From Arthrobacter yangruifuii (GTDB lineage: Bacteria; Actinomycetota; Actinomycetes; Actinomycetales; Micrococcaceae): 64,000 nucleotides of DNA. Where the stretch lies: the NCBI RefSeq assembly GCF_009192775.1, contig NZ_VTFX01000002.1, positions 1 to 64,000 on the forward strand, in the 5' to 3' direction. Below, piece by piece: positions 51,310 through 58,056 of the stretch. Under the pieces are notes generated by a model that was not told where the DNA came from, ran no database searches, and saw only the letters and a program-made list of their open reading frames with translations. Made by a program: the position numbers and the translations under genes. The number at the start of each line of letters is the position of its first letter. The first letter of the stretch is position 1.

Positions 51310-51608
51310 GGCTCGAGCAGGTCTCCGGCGGCAGCGAGCTTGCGGAGCTCCTCGATGTGGGCCTTGAATGCCTTCTGCCCGATCTTGTTCAGGGCCACCC
51401 AGGTACGGGTGCGGCCGTTCACGGAACCTTTGCGCACGGTGACAAACCCGGCCTGTTCGAGCACCTTGACGTGTTTGCTTAGTACCGAGTCGCTCAGGTC
51501 CAGCGCGTCCCGGAGCACGCCGAATTCGGCTTCGCCCACTTCGGCAAGGATCGAACAGATCCGCAGCCGGGTGGGTACGTGGATGACCTCACTGAATCCC
51601 TCGCCCAT
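51306..51608 (-). CDS. Winged-helix transcriptional regulator (ArsR/MarR-like, HTH_27)
   Basis: The 100-residue DNA-binding protein has a winged helix with the recognition region LDLSDSVLSKHVKVLEQAGF (about 36-55) and a basic wing, VRKGSVNGRTRTW. It has no extra ligand domain. The ATG at 51608 overlaps the stop of the upstream membrane-protein gene (TGATG). Two 15-bp dyads lie just upstream of the operon, making autoregulation likely; that link is inferred. Confidence 0.86.
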   Translation of the reverse strand: MGEGFSEVIHVPTRLRICSILAEVGEAEFGVLRDALDLSDSVLSKHVKVLEQAGFVTVRKGSVNGRTRTWVALNKIGQKAFKAHIEELRKLAAAGDLLEP

Positions 51609-52078
51609 CAGGCGGCGTTCCGCAGCGCGCGTGCCAGCCGGGCATCCATGGCCGGTCCCATCACCAGCGTGAGCATCAGGACAAACACGGCAGCGCCGTA
51701 ACCTATCCATGCCAGCTTGAAGGTCAAGTACAGCACGACGGCCGCAACGGCGATGAGCGCGAACGCGGCGACATACGTCCAGGCCAGTCCGCGGCTGCCG
51801 GGATGGGTGTAGACATCAATGACCAGGCGGCTGCGCGACTGGAGAATCGGCAGGACGCAAAAGATCACTGCCGATACCGCAATGAGGGCGGACGCCCATC
51901 CGGCGTCCTTGGAGAAGACCAGGCCGATGACGAACACCCCCATGCCTATGCCCTGGACGGGATAGAGCCATGCGGGCGACCTGACGTGCGGAGCCAGAGC
52001 CTCCTTTGACTGGGAGACGGATTTCAGTGCCTGGCGTGCTTCTTCGGCGGAGGGACGGGCGGCATGATTTTGCGTCAT
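51608..52078 (-). CDS. Hypothetical four-helix membrane protein
   Basis: The 156-residue protein has a soluble N-terminal 35 residues rich in Ala, Ser, Gln and Glu, then four hydrophobic helices in two pairs (about 37-58, 62-80, 98-118, 121-142). I recognise no family. It is first in a three-gene operon with the winged-helix regulator and the VOC-family gene, so the regulator probably controls it, a layout typical of small regulator-plus-membrane-protein pairs. Confidence 0.8.
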   Translation of the reverse strand: MTQNHAARPSAEEARQALKSVSQSKEALAPHVRSPAWLYPVQGIGMGVFVIGLVFSKDAGWASALIAVSAVIFCVLPILQSRSRLVIDVYTHPGSRGLAWTYVAAFALIAVAAVVLYLTFKLAWIGYGAAVFVLMLTLVMGPAMDARLARALRNAA

Positions 52079-52084
52079 GCCGGC

Positions 52085-52090
52085 AGCCTA
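52085..52090 (-). promoter_or_regulatory. -10 box of the membrane protein/regulator operon
   Basis: TAGGCT on the minus strand is followed by 6 nt and the ATG at 52078 (leaderless). It abuts the operator pair at 52091-52134, so a bound repressor would cover the promoter spacer. Confidence 0.6.
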
Positions 52091-52134
52091 GACTTTCCGC
52101 AACGGAAAGGGAAGGGTTTCCGTTGCGGAAAGTC
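52091..52134. promoter_or_regulatory. Twin operator TTTCCGNNNCGGAAA
   Basis: Two 15-bp dyads TTTCCG-N3-CGGAAA occur at 52094-52108 and 52117-52131, 23 bp centre to centre. Together with flanking bases they also form a perfect 18-bp inverted repeat (52091-52108 with 52117-52134). Position next to the -10 box of the operon that encodes a winged-helix regulator makes an autoregulatory operator very likely. Confidence 0.75.
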
Positions 52135-52152
52135 ACGGGTCGGCAAAAGAGT

Positions 52153-52192
52153 AATTACGTAAGTCTTGTATTTATTCTGGAATTACGTAATT
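52153..52192. promoter_or_regulatory. Twin TTACGTAA operators over the second regulator's promoter
   Basis: TTACGTAA occurs at 52155-52162 and again at 52183-52190 inside a perfect 12-bp palindrome, 28 bp apart. A candidate promoter, TTGTAT (52166-52171) and TAATTC (52188-52193) with a 16-bp spacer, starts at the ATG 52201. The second palindrome covers the -10 box, as expected for repression. Confidence 0.65.
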
Positions 52193-52200
52193 CTGTAGCC

Positions 52201-52713
52201 ATGCCCATTGACGACGACGCCCGGCTTCAGGCCCTGGAGGCACGTATCGCAGCGCTGGAACAGCGCGCGGAAGCCGCGGGTCCGGCGTCGTCCGCTGATG
52301 ATGCGGACGTGTTCTGGGCCCTTGAAGGGGTGAGGAAGCGCCACCCCGAGCCGGGTGCGGTGCTGTTCACCGGCACCGCCACAACGGCCGCCGGCGCCCA
52401 CTACGAGTACCAGTACGGGCTGGAGACCGAGCATCTGCTCGACGTCGACTGGACGCAGTTCGCTGACTCCCTTGCCTCTCTGGGCCATCCCGTCCGCCTG
52501 GCTGTGCTGCGTGCGGTGCTCGGCGGAACCGAGACCGTGGCCGGGCTGGTGGAGGAACTGGGGTCCGGAACGTCCGGGCAGATCTACCACCACGTTCACC
52601 AGTTGACGGCTGCGGGCTGGCTCGCGCCGCATGCCCGGTCCCGCTACCGGATTCCGCCCGCCCGCGTCATTCCGCTGCTCGCCATTCTGACCGCTGCCTC
52701 CGGAGGTAACTGA
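52201..52713 (+). CDS. ArsR-like winged-helix transcriptional regulator
   Basis: The 170-residue protein has an N-terminal coiled coil (ARLQALEARIAALEQRAEAA) and a C-terminal winged helix around LASLGHPVRLAVLRAVLGG, with recognition helix near TSGQIYHHVHQL. The extended sequence upstream of ATG 52201 contains the operators and is not coding. The start is leaderless. The serine hydrolase gene follows after 1 nt, so it is the probable target together with the regulator. Confidence 0.87.
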   Translation: MPIDDDARLQALEARIAALEQRAEAAGPASSADDADVFWALEGVRKRHPEPGAVLFTGTATTAAGAHYEYQYGLETEHLLDVDWTQFADSLASLGHPVRLAVLRAVLGGTETVAGLVEELGSGTSGQIYHHVHQLTAAGWLAPHARSRYRIPPARVIPLLAILTAASGGN

Positions 52714-52714
52714 T

Positions 52715-53806
52715 ATGAACAAGCGCAGACGTATTACCGTCGCCGCCCTTTCCGCCTCCGCGGTGCTGGCCTGCGGGCTGCTGGCCGCACCATGGGCGCC
52801 GCGCCTGTCGACGCAGGTTTCCGGTGATGCGGCACTGGCGGAAACTGTTAGGCCCCTGCTGCAGAAACCGGCCGACAAGGTCAGCGTGGCCTACCTGGAA
52901 GACGGCACCGTGCGGATCGCCGGTTTCGGTGCCGATGAACGGACTGAGTTCGAGATCGGGTCGGTGTCCAAAACGTTCACGGCAGCCCTGCTGGCGGACG
53001 CCGTCGAGCGCGGCGAGGTGACTCTGGAGACCACCGTTGCCGAGATCCTCGGGCCGGACCTGAAGGACCCGGAGGCCGAAATCGGCACCGTCACCTTGGC
53101 GGAGCTGGCCAGCCACCGGTCGGGACTGCCCCGGCTTGCCACCGATCCCGGTGCGTTGGTTTCGTCGTTTCTGAATTCCGCTCTCCGCCGCGACCCCTAC
53201 ACTGCCCCGCCCGCCGAGGTGATCGAACATGCACAGTCCGCGTCATTGGGAGGGCGGGGCACCGTGGCGTACTCCAACCTCGGTTATGCCTTCCTGGGGC
53301 AGCTGCTCGCCAAGGAAGCCGGGATGGACTACGCCGATCTGCTGCAGGAGCGGATCCTGGAACCCCTGGGAATGAAGGACACGTATGTGCCGGTCACCGC
53401 AGGGAACCTGCGACCCGATGCTCCGACCGGGCGGGCTGCAAGCGGACTGCGGCACGCTGCCTGGACCGCCGGTGGCGGGGCGCCGATGGGTGGGATCCGG
53501 TCTACCGCGGCGGATATGTCGGTTTACCTCCAGGCGTTGCTGGCGGAGACGGCACCGGGTTCCGCGGCCCTGGAGCCGCGCTGGGACACGGGTGAGGGCG
53601 GCGGCGGCGAGCAGGTGGGTCTGGGGTGGTTTACGCAGGTCTCCTCAGCCAGCGGTCGGGCTGCGACGTGGCACAACGGCCAAACCGGAGGCTTTGCCGC
53701 CATGGTGGCAATGGACCGTGAGGCGGGCACAGCGGTGCTGATCCTCTCCAACGTGGCTGCCGGGCAGGAAGAGGCCGCCTTGGCCCTGCTGAAGGAAGGC
53801 CTCTGA
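52715..53806 (+). CDS. Secreted serine hydrolase (class C beta-lactamase / PBP-like fold)
   Basis: The 363-residue protein begins with a Sec signal peptide (residues 1-28). It shows the serine-active-site motif SVSK (near residue 84), the YSN motif (near 190) and a C-terminal HNGQTGG motif. These are typical of the beta-lactamase/D-Ala-D-Ala carboxypeptidase (DUF/AmpC-like) superfamily, which also includes esterases. A cggagg site (52701-52706) supports the ATG. It is in an apparent operon behind the regulator, overlapping the next gene by 1 base. Antibiotic hydrolysis is not implied. Confidence 0.86.
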   Translation: MNKRRRITVAALSASAVLACGLLAAPWAPRLSTQVSGDAALAETVRPLLQKPADKVSVAYLEDGTVRIAGFGADERTEFEIGSVSKTFTAALLADAVERGEVTLETTVAEILGPDLKDPEAEIGTVTLAELASHRSGLPRLATDPGALVSSFLNSALRRDPYTAPPAEVIEHAQSASLGGRGTVAYSNLGYAFLGQLLAKEAGMDYADLLQERILEPLGMKDTYVPVTAGNLRPDAPTGRAASGLRHAAWTAGGGAPMGGIRSTAADMSVYLQALLAETAPGSAALEPRWDTGEGGGGEQVGLGWFTQVSSASGRAATWHNGQTGGFAAMVAMDREAGTAVLILSNVAAGQEEAALALLKEGL

Positions 53807-54432
53807 TGGCGCTGAACCTGGTGTCCTGGGCGCTCGCCGTCTGGCTGGTCGTGCTCTCTTTGTCGGTGGCGGTTCCTGTCTGGAAGCAGGCAGGGACGCT
53901 CTCCGGTCCGAGCCGGAGGTCCCTGCTGGCGGGTTTGTTGGAAACGGCTTCGATTGCGGGAATTCTGCGTCTGATCTCCCCGTGGAGTTCCGGATCGGTG
54001 GTCCTTTGGGTGGTGGCCGTCGTCGCCTTGGCGGCGGCTGTTGCCGGAGCAGTTCTGCGCTGGCCGGACCTGCCGCGGCGGACGTCGAAGCCGGCGCGTG
54101 CGGCGGGGGAAGCTGCAGAGACCGAGGTTGCTGAGCCGGCGGAAGTGGCGGCGGAGGTGGCGACGGCAGCGCCGGCGAACGTGGCGACGGCGAGAGCGCC
54201 GGCGAACGTGGCGACGGCGAACGTAGCGACGGCGACGGAGCCACCGGCGGCGGAGCAAACCCGGCGGCCGTCCCTTGCGGCGCGGGAAGCGCGAGTTGTG
54301 CCTATTCCTGGTAAGCCGCGTCGAAAGTCCAAGGCAGGGAAGAAATTGAAGAAGGAGCCGGGAAATCTCGCCCTGGCTGGTCAGGTAGCACTGCTGGCCG
54401 CCGTCGTCGTATTTTCCTTTCTAGGTGGGTAG
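53806..54432 (+). CDS. Hypothetical membrane protein with Ala/Thr repeat and basic tail
   Basis: This 208-residue protein starts in a hydrophobic segment and has about three N-terminal membrane helices. An Ala/Glu/Val-rich segment with repeated ANVATA and then a Lys/Arg-rich stretch (KPRRKSKAGKKLKK) follow. A last hydrophobic helix precedes FLGG at the end. I recognise no family. The start overlaps the serine hydrolase stop (TGATG), so it belongs to that operon. The repeat region comes from a 25-bp tandem duplication. Confidence 0.72.
   Translation: MALNLVSWALAVWLVVLSLSVAVPVWKQAGTLSGPSRRSLLAGLLETASIAGILRLISPWSSGSVVLWVVAVVALAAAVAGAVLRWPDLPRRTSKPARAAGEAAETEVAEPAEVAAEVATAAPANVATARAPANVATANVATATEPPAAEQTRRPSLAAREARVVPIPGKPRRKSKAGKKLKKEPGNLALAGQVALLAAVVVFSFLGG
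54169..54235 (+). repeat. 25-bp direct repeat inside a coding region
   Basis: An exact 25-bp unit occurs at 54169-54193 and 54196-54220, and a shorter 19-bp copy with one change ends at 54235. The unit encodes the repeated ANVATA peptide in the membrane protein. Confidence 0.8.
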
Positions 54433-54475
54433 GGGCATGGGAGCTAGGTGGGGAGGGTTCATGCCCCCTAGGTGG
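54421..54475 (+). repeat. Three phased CTAGGTGG direct repeats
   Basis: CTAGGTGG starts at 54421, 54444 and 54468, with spacings of 23 and 24 bp. The first copy is inside the 3' end of the preceding gene; the other two lie upstream of the HNH gene promoter at 54580. Regular spacing and the rarity of CTAG suggest protein-binding sites or slippage repeats. Confidence 0.65.
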
Positions 54476-54579
54476 CCAACTCATCCCACGGGAGCAGAGA
54501 CAAGAGGACGGAGAAAGGAGCCGCAAAAACGGGTAGTGGAACAGGTATTTTTTCCCTGGAGCGGAGTCCGCGGCCCCGA

Positions 54580-54585
54580 TAGACT
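54580..54585 (+). promoter_or_regulatory. -10 box of the DUF222-HNH gene
   Basis: TAGACT is followed by 7 nt and the ATG at 54593, a leaderless arrangement. It lies 105 bp after the last of the phased CTAGGTGG repeats. Confidence 0.5.
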
Positions 54586-54592
54586 CGAATAC

Positions 54593-56263
54593 ATGTTCGA
54601 ATATTCTCCGTCTGGAAGTCATCAGCGGACCGGCAGATTGACTGCCGGCACCGCGCTGGTGAATGCGTGGGTTGAGGAACTCGCAGAGGACGCGGAGGGT
54701 CTTCCCGGCGGTGATGGAGAGCAGGCGGGGGAGCAGGACGGCGGCCTCATTGACCACATCCGAGCCCTGGAGGAACTCAAGGCCGCAGCTGCTGCGGCAC
54801 AGGCTCGAGCAACTGCCGTCTTTGATGCTTCGCAACGCCGGAAGCAGGCCGAGGCCGGAGTGCTTCGCGAGGAACTGGGCCGCGGTGTTGCCTCCCAGAT
54901 TGCCTTGGCACGGAGGGAATCATCTAATCGCGGCGGGCGGCTGCTGGGCTTCGCGAAGGTGCTGACCTCCGAGATGCCGTGCACTCTGCAGGCCCTGACC
55001 TTGGGGAGGATCAGCGAGTGGCGGGCAACGCTGCTGGTTCGCGAGACCGCCTGTCTGAGCCTGGAGGACCGGCGGCGGGTGGATGAAGAAGTCGCCGGAG
55101 ATCCCGACGTCCTGGAAAGCCTGGGAGACCGACAGGTCATCGCCCGAGCTAGAGCCGCCGCCTACCGGCTCGATCCGCAGGCCGCGGTCAAGCGTGCAGC
55201 CAAGGCCGAATCGGAGCGTTTTGTCTCCTGCCGGCCCGCGCCGGACACCATGACCTATCTGACCGGACTGCTGCCCGTAGCCCAAGGGGTGGGCGTCTAT
55301 GCGGCGTTGTCACGTGAAGCGGACCGGCTGCGTGCGTCCGGGGATGGACGGGGCCGGGGACAGATTATGGCGGACACCCTCGTCGAACGCGTGACGGGGC
55401 AGTCCGAGGCTGGTGGGATGAAGGTGGAGGTGCAGCTGGTGATGTCGGACCGGACCCTGCTGGGCGGGGACTCAGAACCCGCCCTGGTCCCCGGGTACGG
55501 TCCTGTCCCGGCACAGTGGGCGAGGGATCTGGTCAGGGGGCGGCGCCGGGAACAGGGAGCCTCGAATACTGGGCGGCACGCAGAGTCCGGACGGAAAACC
55601 AAGCGGAACAGACAGGACGAACGCTGGATCCGCCGGCTCTACGCCGAACCGGACACCGGTCAGCTAGTGGCCATGGATTCCCGGTCGCGGTTGTTCCCGC
55701 CCTCACTCGGACGGTTTATCGCGGCACGGGACCAGACCTGCCGAATGCCGTGGTGCGGGGCACCGATCCGGCATCTTGACCATATTCGCCCGCATCAGGA
55801 CGGCGGTCCCACCAGCTTGGTAAATGGGCAGGGACTCTGCGAGGCGTGCAACCAGGCGAAGGAAGCACCTGATTGGAAGGCGCGAACGGTCGGCTCTTCC
55901 AGGCAACCCGGACTGCATATCGTCGAGACCACCACCCCGACGGGGCACACCTATCGGTCTACTGCGCCGCCGCTGCCTGGGGCCAGAGCCGTAGCAGCAG
56001 CCCGGGATGGGGCGGGAACCGGAACTGGAACCGGAGTTGGAGATGGGGCGGGTACCGGAACCGGAAGATCAATCGTGCGCAGGAACACGGCCGGTCAAAC
56101 GCCCAGAGTCTCCGCCTGCGTTCCTGGAAGGCTGCATAGTGGACCTGATCCGGGCGGCGTGATGGACCCGCGTGATGGGCGCCGTGGCGCAGGGAGTATT
56201 CCGGCAGCCGTGCCGAAGCGGGACCCTACCGTGCGGCCAGCTCGGCCAGAATCCCGTCGGTGA
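54593..56263 (+). CDS. DUF222 and HNH endonuclease domain protein
   Basis: The 556-residue protein has an N-terminal DUF222 domain (helical, about 30-330) and a C-terminal HNH domain with CRMPWCGAPIRHLDHIRPHQ and LCEACNQAKE. Such proteins are abundant in high-GC actinobacteria, where their function is unclear and mobile-element links are suspected. A Gly-Thr repeat (GTGTGTG) and a Pro/Arg-rich tail follow the HNH domain. The 3' end overlaps the convergent serine hydrolase by 38 bp. The longer frame upstream to 54425 is noncoding. Confidence 0.85.
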   Translation: MFEYSPSGSHQRTGRLTAGTALVNAWVEELAEDAEGLPGGDGEQAGEQDGGLIDHIRALEELKAAAAAAQARATAVFDASQRRKQAEAGVLREELGRGVASQIALARRESSNRGGRLLGFAKVLTSEMPCTLQALTLGRISEWRATLLVRETACLSLEDRRRVDEEVAGDPDVLESLGDRQVIARARAAAYRLDPQAAVKRAAKAESERFVSCRPAPDTMTYLTGLLPVAQGVGVYAALSREADRLRASGDGRGRGQIMADTLVERVTGQSEAGGMKVEVQLVMSDRTLLGGDSEPALVPGYGPVPAQWARDLVRGRRREQGASNTGRHAESGRKTKRNRQDERWIRRLYAEPDTGQLVAMDSRSRLFPPSLGRFIAARDQTCRMPWCGAPIRHLDHIRPHQDGGPTSLVNGQGLCEACNQAKEAPDWKARTVGSSRQPGLHIVETTTPTGHTYRSTAPPLPGARAVAAARDGAGTGTGTGVGDGAGTGTGRSIVRRNTAGQTPRVSACVPGRLHSGPDPGGVMDPRDGRRGAGSIPAAVPKRDPTVRPARPESRR

Positions 56264-57053
56264 AGGGAGGCCAGACGTCCGCAGCCCAAGGGCCGAAATC
56301 GCGGTCGGTGAGGCAGACGGCAGCAGCACGGGCTTCCGGATCCACCCAGAGGAAGGTGCCGGACTGACCGAAATGGCCGAACGTGGCCGGAGAGCTATGG
56401 GCGCCGGTCCAATGCGGAGACTTATGGGCACGGATCTCGAAGCCGAGACCCCAATCGTTCTCCTTCTGCCGGCCGAAACCGGGAAGCACTCCGGCGAGAC
56501 CGGGGAAGACCACCTGCGTGGCCTCAGTGAGCCGGCCTGGATCCGTGAGCGTGGGAGCCTGCAGTTCGGCGGCAAACCGGCACAGGTCCCCGGCGGTCGA
56601 AACGCCGCCGGCAGCGGGGGAGCCCTCCAGCGCCGTCGAGGACATGCCCAACGGCACCAGCACGCCTTCACGCAGATATTCACCGAAGGCCATGCCGGTG
56701 GCTTCCTCCAGGGTTTCCCCCAGAACCTCGAAGCCCGCGTTGGAATACAGGCGGCGGGTACCGGGGGGATAGCGGACGGTGCGCTCGCCGAAATCGTAGC
56801 CGCCGGAATGGGCCAGCAGGTGCCGGACGGTGGATCCCTCGGGTCCCGCAGGCTGATCCAGTTCCAGGGCACCCTCATCCAGGGACACCAGCACGGCGTA
56901 GGCACTCAGCAGCTTCGTGACGGAAGCCAGCGGAAAACGGCGGTCCTGGTCACCGGCTGTGCCCAGCACCCCGCCGTCGGCGGACACGACCGCGGCGGCA
57001 GCATTGCCAACCGGCCAGGACTCGATCTTCTGCAGGCTCTTCACTGGCATCAT
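56226..57053 (-). CDS. Serine hydrolase (beta-lactamase/PBP-like fold), no signal peptide
   Basis: The 275-residue protein has SVTK in the active-site Ser region, YSN near residue 105 and HFGQSGTF near residue 230. These match the class C beta-lactamase superfamily of esterases and carboxypeptidases. Unlike the gene at 52715 it has no signal peptide in the Met start used here, so it is probably cytoplasmic. Two consecutive ATGs (57053 and 57050) are the start candidates; a longer frame continues to 57146 without support. It lies next to oleD. Confidence 0.83.
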   Translation of the reverse strand: MMPVKSLQKIESWPVGNAAAAVVSADGGVLGTAGDQDRRFPLASVTKLLSAYAVLVSLDEGALELDQPAGPEGSTVRHLLAHSGGYDFGERTVRYPPGTRRLYSNAGFEVLGETLEEATGMAFGEYLREGVLVPLGMSSTALEGSPAAGGVSTAGDLCRFAAELQAPTLTDPGRLTEATQVVFPGLAGVLPGFGRQKENDWGLGFEIRAHKSPHWTGAHSSPATFGHFGQSGTFLWVDPEARAAAVCLTDRDFGPWAADVWPPFTDGILAELAAR

Positions 57054-57054
57054 C

Positions 57055-58056
57055 CTAGGACGTGGGGGAGTAGTGCCGGGCCAGGCGGGACATGCCCTCT
57101 TCGATGGACACTTCCGGAGTCCAGTCCAGGACTTCGCGGGTTTCACGCTGGTCGAACCAGTGCGACGTCGAAAGCTGCTCGGCCAGGAAACGCGTCATGG
57201 GCGGTTCGTCATGGACCAGACCGCGGCGGCCCGCCTTCAGCCAGACCCGTTCGATCAGGCTTCCCGCACCGCGGGCAACCTTTCCCGGAACGCTCCATCC
57301 CGGTGCGGCCACGCCTGCGGCCGCACAGATACCGGCAATGAGTTCCCCGACCGGACGCGGCTGCCCGTTCGTCACCACCAGGGCGCGGCCGGCGGCGGCA
57401 TCCATCCGTTCCAGACCGCGGACAATCGCGGCTGCCGCGTTATCGATATACGTGGTGTCGATCAGGGCCGCTCCGGCATCCAGCAGCGGCAGGCGGCCGG
57501 ACCGGGCACGGTCAATGACGCGTTCCACCAGCTGCGTGTCGCCCGGACCCCAGACTATGTGCGGCCGGATGGCCGCAACCCGGAAGTCGGGGGAATTCTG
57601 TCCCAGCGCAAGCAGCTCGGCCTCCGCTTTGGAGGCGGCGTAGAAGCCGCGGGCACGGGCAGGGTCCGCCGTGCCGGCACCTGAGCCGGCAATCGGCTCA
57701 CCGAAGTGGGCCACGGACGGAGAGGACACAAAAACGACGTCGCGCACCCCGGCAGCCCGTGCAGCCCGCAGCAGGACCTGTGTGCCGAGGATGTTGGTTT
57801 CCTCGAACTCGTGCCATTCGCCGGTAAAGGAGACCTTCGCCGCGAGATGGATGACGGCATCCATTCCGTCGACAGCGCGGGCAGCGGCGGCAGGATCGGC
57901 AACGGACCCGGCGACGGAGTCCCGGCCCGGGATCCCCGGCCGGCGCTGGAAGGTGCGGACCTTGTGGCCCTTGGCCTCCAGCAGATCGGCTACGGCGCCG
58001 CCCAGCAGGCCGCTCGCTCCGGTGACCAGGACATTGCGCGGAGTCAGGGCGCTCAT
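57055..58056 (-). CDS. oleD: OleD, NAD(P)H-dependent 2-alkyl-3-ketoalkanoic acid reductase
   Basis: The 333-residue short-chain dehydrogenase/epimerase-fold protein reduces the beta-keto acid made by OleA to a beta-hydroxy acid in long-chain olefin synthesis. It has the NAD(P) motif VTGASGLLGG at the N-terminus and catalytic YAASK (FYAASKAEAE) near residue 140. The start overlaps the oleBC stop (ATGA), and the gene order oleA-oleBC-oleD matches known actinobacterial olefin clusters, which supports the assignment. Confidence 0.88.
   Translation of the reverse strand: MSALTPRNVLVTGASGLLGGAVADLLEAKGHKVRTFQRRPGIPGRDSVAGSVADPAAAARAVDGMDAVIHLAAKVSFTGEWHEFEETNILGTQVLLRAARAAGVRDVVFVSSPSVAHFGEPIAGSGAGTADPARARGFYAASKAEAELLALGQNSPDFRVAAIRPHIVWGPGDTQLVERVIDRARSGRLPLLDAGAALIDTTYIDNAAAAIVRGLERMDAAAGRALVVTNGQPRPVGELIAGICAAAGVAAPGWSVPGKVARGAGSLIERVWLKAGRRGLVHDEPPMTRFLAEQLSTSHWFDQRETREVLDWTPEVSIEEGMSRLARHYSPTS

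Noticed and set aside
56172-57341. A plus-strand open frame opposite the serine hydrolase and oleD
   Set aside because: Antisense shadow; the minus-strand products have catalytic motifs and this one does not.
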